A stretch of 39,989 nucleotides of DNA from JANXUF01 sp043747685 (GTDB lineage: Bacteria > Actinomycetota > Acidimicrobiia > Acidimicrobiales > Ilumatobacteraceae): NCBI GenBank assembly GCA_043747685.1, contig JAYTOR010000085.1, positions 1 to 39,989 of the forward strand, written 5' to 3'. The notes beneath the pieces are model-generated. The model was not told where the DNA came from, ran no database searches, and was given only the letters and a program-made list of their open reading frames with translations. Shown one piece after another: positions 15,597 through 23,184 of the stretch (within the stretch, counting starts at the first letter, position 1; each line of letters opens with the position of its first letter). The position numbers were made by a program, and so were the translations under genes.

Positions 15597-16933
15597 CCGA
15601 GGCGTTCCTTTCGTCCGAGAATGCCCTGTGGGCGAATGATCAAGGTGATGATCAGCGCACCGAGTGCGGCGGCGTTCTTGTATTCGAGGAACGATGGGAA
15701 CACCCAGGTCCACAGTTCCGTCGCCATGCCGACGATGACCGCCCCGACGAGTGCCCCGAACGGATTGCCGAGCCCTCCGACCGTGATCGCTGCGAAGAGC
15801 AGCAGCAACAGGTTGAATCCGGTGTCCCACTGCAGTCCGTGGGCTGCGCCGAACATGACACCGCCGAGACCTGCGAGGCCGCCACCGAGCGCCCACACCA
15901 TCAAGATGATCTTGTTGGTGTTGATGCCGGTGGCCGACGCCAGGTCAGGGTTGTCGCTGACCGCTCTGATCGCTTTGCCCTGACGGGTACGCAGCAGGAA
16001 GTAGCAGACTGCAAGGATCACGGCGACGGACATGACGATGACGATGACGTCACGTTCGTTGATCCCGATCGGGCCGATCGACCACTCCGGTTGGGCATGA
16101 TACTGGCGGTAGTACACAGCCCGGTTGAACTTGCTGTTCGACATGAAGACGTACACATATCGAACGGCGATAGCAATTCCGATCGACATGATCATCATCG
16201 ACGTCAGGCTGATCCCGCGTTTTCGCAGAGGTCGCCAGACCCCGCGTTCGAGTCCCATCCCTGCTAACGCCGACGCAACAATACCGAACGGTGCCGCCAG
16301 CAGCAGATGCAACTTCGGCCCCTCCTGGTTCAGCAACCAGGTGACGATTGCTCCGAGCGTGACGATCTCACCATGGGCGAAGTTCGACAGGCCCGTCGTG
16401 CCGTAGATCAGCGAGAGCCCGATACAGCAGATCGCCAGCACGGCGCTGGACTTGACGCCGTTGACGAGGGTTTGCAGCAGCAGCTTGAAGCGCCCTGTGG
16501 TGAGTCGGTCGTCCTTGCCGAGGAAGTAGTTGTACGACTTGTTGCCACCGATGCCGGCCCCGACGGTGAAGTCGACGACGGCCTTCTCGGTCTGGCCGCT
16601 TGCCAGCACCACACCCTTCGGCAACGTGGCAACGTCAAGATCGAGGTTGAACTTCGTCTGCGTCGGAACCTTGAGGACCACCTTGCCGGCAGCGTCTGTC
16701 GCGCCGGAGGTGATTGCGGCGCCGTTGTCATCCGACACCTTGATCGTCACTCCTGGCACAGCGACCTTGGTGGCGACTCCCTTGGCGTCCTTCGTCTGGT
16801 TGAAGACGTTGACCGTGATCGTGCCACCGGTGTCCTGCGCGTTTGCAGCACTGGAAGCAGACAGCGCGACCCCCACGATTGCCATCAAGCCCAGCCAGAT
16901 GCGAACGATCAAGCGAATGTGAGTTCGGTTCAC
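15593..16933 (-). CDS. livH: LIV-type ABC transporter permease LivH with exported N-terminal domain
   Basis: 446 aa, first gene of livHMGF. Residues about 1-33 look like a cleavable Sec signal (hydrophobic core, then ANAQD). Residues about 35-130 form a beta-rich extracytoplasmic domain (GTITVNVFNQ, VPGVTIKVSDDNGAAI, TDAAGKVVLKVP) resembling carboxypeptidase-regulatory/Ig-like folds. The usual LivH permease follows from about 145 (AICCIGLSLIYGTTGLSNFAHGE, RTRQGKAIRAVSDNPDLAS coupling helix, GGLGNPFGALVGA, RPQGILG). Ordinary LivH is about 290-310 aa. GTG 16933 has GGGGAG at 6 nt; the TTG one codon up is too close to it. Confidence 0.9.
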   Translation of the reverse strand: MNRTHIRLIVRIWLGLMAIVGVALSASSAANAQDTGGTITVNVFNQTKDAKGVATKVAVPGVTIKVSDDNGAAITSGATDAAGKVVLKVPTQTKFNLDLDVATLPKGVVLASGQTEKAVVDFTVGAGIGGNKSYNYFLGKDDRLTTGRFKLLLQTLVNGVKSSAVLAICCIGLSLIYGTTGLSNFAHGEIVTLGAIVTWLLNQEGPKLHLLLAAPFGIVASALAGMGLERGVWRPLRKRGISLTSMMIMSIGIAIAVRYVYVFMSNSKFNRAVYYRQYHAQPEWSIGPIGINERDVIVIVMSVAVILAVCYFLLRTRQGKAIRAVSDNPDLASATGINTNKIILMVWALGGGLAGLGGVMFGAAHGLQWDTGFNLLLLLFAAITVGGLGNPFGALVGAVIVGMATELWTWVFPSFLEYKNAAALGALIITLIIRPQGILGRKERLG

Positions 16934-16982
16934 CAATCACTCCCCTTCGTGGCTCACCGGTGCGAGCCATGAGAATCGGGTG

Positions 16983-16988
16983 AGTATA
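16983..16988 (-). promoter_or_regulatory. Possible -10 box for the livHMGF operon
   Basis: TATACT on the minus strand, about 50 bp upstream of the livH GTG. No good -35 is seen at 16-18 bp (TTGCAA lies 20 bp away). The divergent gap 16934-17167 holds no gene that I can support. Confidence 0.35.
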
Positions 16989-17167
16989 GAACGCCCTCGA
17001 CGCGCGGTTTGCAAATCGCAGATGAACGCACGATGTCCAGCGGGAGCGGCGCAGAAGCGGCGCGACACCGCAACACAACCGCCATTGATTGATTCCCCGC
17101 TATCAGCTATCGTCGACGTTCAAGCGGCGGAGTTCCGTTGGGCTGTCTCGCGCTCTTGGAGGCCCGC

Positions 17168-17344
17168 ATGAAGAATCTGTCCATCGGTAAAATCATCCTG
17201 TACCTGATCATCGCCTTCGTCGTCGTTTCGATCTGGAAGGACCCGCAAGGTTCGGCGAGCGCCGCCGGAACGTTCCTGAGTTCACTCGGGCGTTTCGCCC
17301 ACACCGTTGGACACAAGTCGCAGATGTTCATGAAGAACATCTAG
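17168..17344 (+). CDS. Small single-pass membrane protein
   Basis: 58 aa, not recognised by name. One transmembrane segment at about residues 6-22 (GKIILYLIIAFVVVSIW), then a short polar tail with a second, weakly hydrophobic stretch (AAGTFLSSLGRFAHTVG). ATG 17168 has an excellent ribosome-binding site (GGAGG, 6 nt), which supports it as a real gene despite its size. It lies 7 bp upstream of the bPH-domain gene, so the two are probably co-transcribed. Lys/Arg before the TM are few, so topology is uncertain. Confidence 0.7.
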   Translation: MKNLSIGKIILYLIIAFVVVSIWKDPQGSASAAGTFLSSLGRFAHTVGHKSQMFMKNI

Positions 17345-17351
17345 GCGCCAG

Positions 17352-18149
17352 ATGCCGAGCCAGCATCATTCCGCTTCCAAGATCTTCGCCAAGCCGGAAG
17401 ACATCCTCGCCTCCTACCTGCTCGAAGACGAGTTGGTGCTCTACGACGACGCGCCGTCGCTCTACGCCTTCCTCATCAACCAACTGCCACTCCTAGTTTT
17501 CATCGGCATCGGTGCGATCGCCTCGGTGGTGTGGGCGGTCGAGGACAATCACCCTGTCGTCACCGGGCTCATTCTCATCGCTCTCGGCATGCTGTTGACC
17601 TACCTGCTCCTCCAGCGGGCCACGCAGCTGTATACACGGTACGTGCTGACCAACTTTCGCGTGATGCGCATGAGCGGCGTACTCCGGCGCTCGAACGCCT
17701 GGATCCCGTGGGTCAAAGTCACCGACGTTCGATACGAAGCGTCGTTCATGGGTCGCTTGCTCGGTTTCGCCACCCTCTCGATCGACTCGGCGAACGAGTT
17801 GTCGGGCCTCAAGGAGTTGAAGAACCTGCGGGATCCTGCCCGCTGCGAACTGGCGATGGTCGAGGCAGTACGTGCGAAGCAGAGTGGCAAGCAGATCGGT
17901 CCCGCAGCCCCTGCTCTCGCAGCGTCGAATCCAACGTCACCACTGGTCGAGCCGCTGCCTCGAGGCACGATCACCGAGTTGTCGGATCGCCTCGCCGAGC
18001 TGCTCTCGGCAGGTCCGGTGACCGTGACGATCAGTTATCCAGCGGCGGAGCACACATCGCCGACAGATCGTCACGCCGTCATCGTGCTCGACGAAACGGG
18101 CGATGTCGACGATGACGGTGACGATTTCGACGCCACGAGGTTCGACTGA
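17352..18149 (+). CDS. bPH_2-domain (DUF304-like) membrane protein
   Basis: 265 aa. Two TM helices (about 43-63, LPLLVFIGIGAIASVVWAV, and 69-88, VTGLILIALGMLLTYLLL) are followed by a bacterial pleckstrin-homology domain: YVLTNFRVMRMSGVLRRSNAWIP, VTDVRYEASFMGRLLGFATLSIDSA, a typical YdbT/DUF304 pattern. A Pro/Ala linker and an acidic Asp-rich C-terminus (DVDDDGDDFD) follow. The role is unknown; these proteins are membrane-bound and often linked to envelope functions. The last 79 bp overlap the 3' end of the opposite-strand ctaA. Confidence 0.83.
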   Translation: MPSQHHSASKIFAKPEDILASYLLEDELVLYDDAPSLYAFLINQLPLLVFIGIGAIASVVWAVEDNHPVVTGLILIALGMLLTYLLLQRATQLYTRYVLTNFRVMRMSGVLRRSNAWIPWVKVTDVRYEASFMGRLLGFATLSIDSANELSGLKELKNLRDPARCELAMVEAVRAKQSGKQIGPAAPALAASNPTSPLVEPLPRGTITELSDRLAELLSAGPVTVTISYPAAEHTSPTDRHAVIVLDETGDVDDDGDDFDATRFD

Positions 18150-19021
18150 CGGGTCGTCAGTGCCAGGTTGACTGCTGCCAGCCACAGACCCGTTGCCAGG
18201 GTCACATGGACCGCAACGAGGAAGACGGGAATCCCGCTGAAGTACTGCGTGTACCCGATCAGGCCCTGCAGCAGGGCGAGACCGATCCACGCACCGAGCG
18301 CCTGCTCGATGATTGCGCGCGTTGCGGTGTTGCGGACGCGCCACAGCAGCGCCAACGCGACGGCGATGGTGATCAGCACGACACCGCTGTGCAGCCTGGC
18401 GACGTCGCTGATGTGCAGCCCGAAACGGCGAACGGGCTTGCCGTCGACACTGCCACTATGCGGACCGGTCCCCGTCACGATCGTTCCGGTGATGATCGCC
18501 AGCGCACTGCCGGTCGTCACGAGCCACGTCAACTGCCGCGTCCTCACGTCGACGACCGTTGCGCTGGGTGCGTCGTCCGGCTCTCCGGCACGGTGATACA
18601 GCACCATCGCCGCTGCCACGATCACCATCGACAGTAGGAAGTGCTGTTGGACAGCGACAGGGTTGAGTTTCGTCTTGACGACGACTCCACCGACGACGGC
18701 CTGGCCGAAAACCCCGACAACGAGCGAAACGGAAAGCCACGTCAGGTCACGCCGTCGTGGAACCCGTACGAGTGCGCCGAGCACAGCGATCGCGACAGCG
18801 ACGACGACGAGCCCGGTAAACAGGCGGTTGATCTGCTCGATCGCCGAATGAGCCGTGCCGACATCGACGAAGTGCTGCTCGTTGCACGTCGGCCAGTCGC
18901 TACAGCCGAGTCCCGATCCGGTCAGTCGCACCAGTGCACCGGTGACGACGATGATGCAGAGCAGCACCAGCGCAACGAGGGTGACCCTTCGGTAGGCAAC
19001 GGGCGTGAGCGAACGTTTCAT
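18071..19021 (-). CDS. ctaA: Heme A synthase (CtaA/COX15)
   Basis: 316-aa, eight-helix membrane enzyme oxidising the heme O methyl to give heme A for cytochrome oxidase. Visible: TM1 VALVLLCIIVVTGALVRLTGSG, the extracytoplasmic Cys pair in GLGCSDWPTC, AIEQINRLFTG (actinobacterial enzymes have Asn here instead of the Bacillus His), and heme-ligand His in QQHFLLSM, RLHSGVV and VHVTLATG. ATG 19021 is chosen because it precedes TM1 at normal distance; the longer frame to 19099 adds no family sequence. The Ser-rich C-terminal tail (about 26 residues) is the part antisense to the bPH gene. Confidence 0.92.
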   Translation of the reverse strand: MKRSLTPVAYRRVTLVALVLLCIIVVTGALVRLTGSGLGCSDWPTCNEQHFVDVGTAHSAIEQINRLFTGLVVVAVAIAVLGALVRVPRRRDLTWLSVSLVVGVFGQAVVGGVVVKTKLNPVAVQQHFLLSMVIVAAAMVLYHRAGEPDDAPSATVVDVRTRQLTWLVTTGSALAIITGTIVTGTGPHSGSVDGKPVRRFGLHISDVARLHSGVVLITIAVALALLWRVRNTATRAIIEQALGAWIGLALLQGLIGYTQYFSGIPVFLVAVHVTLATGLWLAAVNLALTTRQSNLVASKSSPSSSTSPVSSSTMTA

Positions 19022-19174
19022 GGAACAAGGCAATGCTATTTCGCCCGCTTGTCGAAGGAGCGTCGATGCGCCGACAATCACAGAGAACCCGTTCGGCATG
19101 GCGACGGCGAGTAAGGTTTGGCTCTGCTGTCGACCAACGAACGCATACGAGTCAGCACCCTGTTAAGGAATCTC

Positions 19175-20512
19175 ATGACCAACGTTCCCTCACCCACCGT
19201 TGCGCCTGCGGACGGGCGCCTCGGCGTGCTCATCGTCGGCCTCGGTGCCGTGTCAACGACGCTGATCGCCGGGGTAGAACTGGCAAAGCGCGGCATCGCC
19301 GAGCCGATCGGCTCGCTCACGCAGATGGGGACGATCCGCCTGGGCAAGCGCACCGACGGTCGCTCTCCGCTGATCAGGGAGTTCGCACCGCTTGCGAAGC
19401 TCGAAGACATCGTATTCGGCGCGTGGGATCCATTCCCGGACGATGCCTACGTCGCTGCCCAGCGCGCCGGTGTGCTCGAATCGGGCCGGCACCTCGAGGC
19501 GATTTCGGAAGCACTTCGCGAGGTTCGTCCGATGGCTGCGGCGTTCGACAACGAATACGTCAAACGGATCGACGCCGACAACACGCTGCACACCATCGAC
19601 AAACGGTCGATGCTCAACGCCATTCGCGAAGACATCAACCGATTCCGTGAGGACAAGCAGGTCGATCGCCTCGTCATGCTGTGGGCGGCATCCACGGAGA
19701 TATTCCTCGAACCGGGACCGACGCATGCCTCGATCGAAGCGTTCGAGGCGGCGATCGATGCCAACGACCACACCATCGCCCCCTCGATGCTCTATGCCTA
19801 TGCGGCACTTCAGGAAGGTGTGCCGTTCTGCAACGGTGCCCCGAACCTGACGGTCGACATCCCCGTGCTGCGTACCTACGCAACCCTGCACAACGTCCCG
19901 ATCTCCGGCAAGGATTTCAAAACCGGCCAGACGTTGATCAAGACGGTCCTCGGGCCGATGCTCAAAGCGCGCATGCTCGGGCTCAAGGGCTGGTATTCGA
20001 CGAACATCCTCGGCAACCGTGACGGCGAGGTGCTCGACGATCCCGACAACTTCAAGACGAAAGAAGAATCGAAGCTCGGCGTGCTCGAGCACATTCTGGA
20101 CGCCGAGAAATTTCCGGCGCTTTACGGCGACGTCTATCACAAGGTGCGGATCAACTACTACCCGCCGCGTGGTGACAACAAGGAGGGCTGGGACAACATC
20201 GACCTCTTCGGCTGGCTCGGCTACCCCATGCAGTTGAAGGTCGACTTCCTCTGCCGCGACAGCATCCTCGCCGCCCCGCTGGCGCTCGACCTGGTGCTGT
20301 TCAGCGACCTTGCAGCACGTGCAGGTATGGGCGGGATCCAGGAATGGTTGAGCTTCTACTACAAGGCACCGATGGTCGCTCCGGGGCTCTATCCGGAGCA
20401 CGACCTGTTCATCCAGTTGACGAAGCTGAAGAACACACTGCGCTGGATCATGGGCGAGGCCCCTATCACCCACCTCGGCATCGAGTACTACCTCGAGGAC
20501 GAGGGCGAATAG
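19175..20512 (+). CDS. ino1: Inositol-3-phosphate synthase
   Basis: 445 aa. Converts glucose 6-phosphate to 1L-myo-inositol 1-phosphate with NAD+, the entry to phosphatidylinositol, mycothiol and related compounds. The N-terminal Rossmann loop is LIVGLGAVSTTLIAGVE. Other family marks: DIVFGAWDPFPDDAYVAA, SMLYAYAALQEGVPFCNGAPNLTVDIP, SGKDFKTGQTLIKTVLGPML (active-site Lys), and LGIEYYL at the end. The length exceeds the short archaeal/mycobacterial forms (about 360-390). ATG 19175 has AAGGAA at 5 nt; the frame open to 19118 is leader. The stop lies inside a 14-bp tandem repeat. An IMPase-family gene is at 35660, not linked. Confidence 0.94.
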   Translation: MTNVPSPTVAPADGRLGVLIVGLGAVSTTLIAGVELAKRGIAEPIGSLTQMGTIRLGKRTDGRSPLIREFAPLAKLEDIVFGAWDPFPDDAYVAAQRAGVLESGRHLEAISEALREVRPMAAAFDNEYVKRIDADNTLHTIDKRSMLNAIREDINRFREDKQVDRLVMLWAASTEIFLEPGPTHASIEAFEAAIDANDHTIAPSMLYAYAALQEGVPFCNGAPNLTVDIPVLRTYATLHNVPISGKDFKTGQTLIKTVLGPMLKARMLGLKGWYSTNILGNRDGEVLDDPDNFKTKEESKLGVLEHILDAEKFPALYGDVYHKVRINYYPPRGDNKEGWDNIDLFGWLGYPMQLKVDFLCRDSILAAPLALDLVLFSDLAARAGMGGIQEWLSFYYKAPMVAPGLYPEHDLFIQLTKLKNTLRWIMGEAPITHLGIEYYLEDEGE

Positions 20513-20562
20513 GGAGCGGCGAATAGGGAGCGGCGAATAGGGACCGTCGAATAGGGACCGTC
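20507..20562 (+). repeat. 14-bp tandem repeat, four copies, over the ino1 stop codon
   Basis: Copies start at 20507, 20521, 20535 and 20549: two of gaatagggagcggc, then two of gaatagggaccgtc, with a partial gaaggg after. The first copy contains the ino1 TAG, so the remaining copies lie in the 3' leader between ino1 and the DUF427 gene. The graded change between copies suggests stepwise duplication. Confidence 0.95.
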
Positions 20563-20601
20563 GAAGGGAATCATCCTCCCGGCCGGGCGGTTGGACCGAC
20601 G

Positions 20602-21399
20602 ATGAGCATGCTCGATCTGTCACCGACCACATCGAAGGAAGTCCCCGTTCGCACGGAACCGTTGAACCGGCGACTGCGCGTGCTGTTCAACGGCCAGTTC
20701 GTTGCCGACACGACAACTGCCATCTATGTCTTCGAGCAGGGCCACCTGCCGATCTACTACATCCCAATGGCAGATGTCCGTGCGGATGTTCTGCGGAGGA
20801 GCCTGACATCGACGCACTGCCCGCGCAAGGGCGACGCCGTCTATTGGTCTATCGAGGTCGGCAATCGTTGCGCCGAAGATGCCGTCTGGGGATACCCGAC
20901 TCCGTTTCCGCAGGTGAGCGAGTTGGCGAACTACGTGGCGTTCTACTGGGACAAGATGGACGGCTGGTTCGAGGAGGACGAGGAGGTCTTCGTCCATGCG
21001 CGTGATCCGTACCATCGCGTCGACGTCCTGCAGTCGTCACGCCATGTAGAGGTGTCGCTCGACGGAGTCGTCCTCGCCGACACGCACCGCCCGCACCTGC
21101 TGTTCGAAACGAGCCTGCCGACGCGGTACTACATCCCGAAAGTCGACGTGCGACTCGAGCGGTTACGTTCGTCGTCGACGACAACGAGCTGCCCGTACAA
21201 GGGAACCGCTGCCTACTTCGACGTAGCAACCAGTGAAGATCCCTCGTCGAACGAGGTCGCGCGCGACATCGTCTGGTACTACCCGGCACCGCTGCCGGAG
21301 ATCCCGAAAATCGAGAACCTGCTGTGCTTCTACAACGAAAAGGTCGACATCACCGTCGACGGCGTGTTGCAGCCGCGCCCGCAGACTCACTGGTCCTAG
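20602..21399 (+). CDS. Tandem DUF427-domain protein
   Basis: 265 aa with two DUF427 repeats, at about residues 25-125 and 145-255. Each contains the family pattern of an RVLFNGQFVADT-like or VEVSLDGVVLADT-like strand, YYIP, then a CPRKGDAVYWS or CPYKGTAAYFD turn and an ending YPxPxPxI. The fold is a small beta barrel of unproven function. No signal or TM, so cytoplasmic. Start choice between ATG 20602 and 20608 is open. It lies 90 bp after ino1 on the same strand. Confidence 0.85.
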   Translation: MSMLDLSPTTSKEVPVRTEPLNRRLRVLFNGQFVADTTTAIYVFEQGHLPIYYIPMADVRADVLRRSLTSTHCPRKGDAVYWSIEVGNRCAEDAVWGYPTPFPQVSELANYVAFYWDKMDGWFEEDEEVFVHARDPYHRVDVLQSSRHVEVSLDGVVLADTHRPHLLFETSLPTRYYIPKVDVRLERLRSSSTTTSCPYKGTAAYFDVATSEDPSSNEVARDIVWYYPAPLPEIPKIENLLCFYNEKVDITVDGVLQPRPQTHWS

Positions 21400-21486
21400 C
21401 GCCGGCCGGCGACTCGCCGCCGCGGCCGACGATTGCATCAGACCGTCCGGCGCAGTACCAGTGGAATTCGATAACGTGAGCCGTCC

Positions 21487-22095
21487 GTGAACATGCGCCG
21501 TCAGACCGTTGAAGAACGTCGCGCCGAGATCCTCGAGGCGACCTGCGATGTCGTGATCGAACGCGGTTTCGCCGGGACACGCGTCGCCGATGTGGCCAAC
21601 AAACTCAACGTCTCGACCGGGCTGATCCACTATCACTTCGAGTCAAAGGAACAGCTGCTCGCCGAAGCCTTCGCCTACGCGGCGCGCAAGGAAATGGAGT
21701 CGTTGGAGGAAGACCTGGCGTCAGTGCCCAACGTTGTCGCCAAGTTCGATCGGGTCCTGCAGAACTACATCCCTGACCATGACGAGGTCGACTGGCTGAT
21801 GTGGATCGACTCGTGGGGCGAGGCGTTACGCAACCCGCAGATGCGCACGATCAGCCAGGAACTCGACATCCAGTCCACCGATCTGATCGAAAGGGTGATC
21901 GACGAAGGAATCGCCGCCGGTGAGTTCACATGCGACGATCCGCACGGAACCGCCCTGTGTATCGCCGGTCTGGTCGATGGGCTGAGTGTGCAATTGACGA
22001 TCCACGACAAGGTCATCAGCCGCAACGAACTACTGGCCCACGCCCGGCGCATCGCCGCCGCCGAGCTCGGGATCTCCGCCACCGACTTCCACTGA
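21487..22095 (+). CDS. TetR/AcrR family transcriptional regulator
   Basis: 202 aa. N-terminal helix-turn-helix: EERRAEILEATCDVVIERGFAGTRVADVANKLNVSTGLIHYHFESKEQLL (about residues 8-58, here paraphrased in part), followed by an all-helical ligand domain with W-rich VDWLMWIDSWGEALRNP typical of the BetI-like group. GTG 21487 and ATG 21493 are both possible starts. It follows the DUF427 gene by 87 bp on the same strand, so may regulate that neighbourhood, but no operator is obvious. Confidence 0.9.
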   Translation: MNMRRQTVEERRAEILEATCDVVIERGFAGTRVADVANKLNVSTGLIHYHFESKEQLLAEAFAYAARKEMESLEEDLASVPNVVAKFDRVLQNYIPDHDEVDWLMWIDSWGEALRNPQMRTISQELDIQSTDLIERVIDEGIAAGEFTCDDPHGTALCIAGLVDGLSVQLTIHDKVISRNELLAHARRIAAAELGISATDFH

Positions 22096-22227
22096 TCTGA
22101 TTTGAGTTCCTCGCACGGGATCTCCGGCGCCAGCGCGCCTTCGATCCCGGCTCGGGAGTGCACCGTTCCGTCGGGCAAGCCCTCGCTCACTCCCTGCTCT
22201 GACGGGTCCGGCGGGCCTGCCAACGGA

Positions 22228-22400
22228 CGGTCACGCAGATTCGGCGATGACGGAACGCAGGTGACGGCGGCGGTCGGGATGGAGGGTCGGTCACGCAGAT
22301 TCGGCGCTGGCGGAACGCAGGTGACGGCGGCGGTCGGGATGGAGCGGTCGGTCACGCAGCTTCGGCGATGACGGAACGCAGGTGACGGCAGCGTGGGCTG
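22228..22400. repeat. 60-bp tandem repeat array, about 2.9 copies
   Basis: Copies begin at 22228, 22288 and 22349 (spacing 60 and 61 bp). Each starts cggtcacgcag, continues ttcggcg and ends with gcaggtgacggcggcggtcgg. Single-base differences separate copies. Open frames cross it on both strands (hence 20-residue repeats), but none has family similarity or a believable start, so I treat the whole gap 22096-22476 as non-coding. Confidence 0.9.
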
Positions 22401-22476
22401 AGTATCCGAATACGGTGAAACGGCGCAAACTGCTCGCTGATTCTGCTCAGCAGAGCAACAGCATTAGTTCAGCAAT

Positions 22477-23160
22477 TTAGCGGGTGCGCTGCTCTGGCGT
22501 GAAGAACTCGACCTCCGACAGGCGAGTCAGGCTGAACGTGTACCCGTTGCCCATCTTCAACGCCTCGACCCGAGACACCGATCCGTGGTTGATCACGAAC
22601 CGTTCCCACTCCCACGGTGTCGGGGCGAGGCCGAGCAGGTGGCAGATGATGACGGAGTTCGTCCCGGCATGGGCGACGAGGGCGATGCGCTGCTCCGGAT
22701 CCTTGATGTTCCACACCGGCAGGCTGTCGTCGACCGGGGTGATGCCGTGCTCTTCGAGGAACAGCCCGCAGCCCTCGTGGATGCGCTCGACAAAGCTGTC
22801 GACGCGTTCGCCGCCCATGTAGTCGAGTCCCCGCCAACGATCGTGCGAAGGACGAGTCCACTCCTCTCGGTAGGCCTCCTCCGACTTCTCCGCAGGCGTT
22901 CCGCCCCAGATCGGGTTGCGGATCTCCTCCAGCCACGGATCGACGTTCTCGTCGAGCCCGAGCGCCTGGAACAATGGCGCTGCAGTCTGTCTGGCGCGGT
23001 GCAGCGGTGAACAGAAAACCTCGTCGAACCGCTCGCTGGCCAGCGAATCAGCCATCGCCTGTGCCTGCTGATGTCCGAGTTCGGTCAGCGGCGGGTCGTC
23101 GACATTGAGCCCGTCGCGGATCCATTCGGGCTGACCATGACGAACGAGTACGAATTCCAC
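22477..23160 (-). CDS. Histidine phosphatase family protein
   Basis: 227-aa phosphoglycerate-mutase-like phosphatase. Motifs: N-terminal LVRHGQPEW (catalytic His), CSPLHRARQTA (Arg), an acidic VDPWLEEIRNPIWGG insert, and ALVAHAGTNSVIICHLLG (second His). Different from the truncated family member at the window start. GTG 23160 starts directly before the first strand. It is last in a likely four-gene operon with the ABC exporter and lipoprotein (24-bp gap). Substrate unknown. Confidence 0.88.
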   Translation of the reverse strand: MEFVLVRHGQPEWIRDGLNVDDPPLTELGHQQAQAMADSLASERFDEVFCSPLHRARQTAAPLFQALGLDENVDPWLEEIRNPIWGGTPAEKSEEAYREEWTRPSHDRWRGLDYMGGERVDSFVERIHEGCGLFLEEHGITPVDDSLPVWNIKDPEQRIALVAHAGTNSVIICHLLGLAPTPWEWERFVINHGSVSRVEALKMGNGYTFSLTRLSEVEFFTPEQRTR

Positions 23161-23184
23161 GTACTCAGACAGTACTCCACGAAC

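Noticed and set aside
19253..20632. 459-codon open frame antisense to ino1
   Set aside because: A GC-rich shadow frame: no family motifs, and the + strand is a clear inositol phosphate synthase across the same bases.
22102..22371. 89-codon frame across the 60-bp repeats as a repeat protein
   Set aside because: Open only because the period is a multiple of three; no ribosome-binding site, no homology, and an equal open frame on the other strand.
22228..22400. 60-bp array as a CRISPR
   Set aside because: The units are contiguous near-identical copies with no unique spacers, and there are no cas genes.
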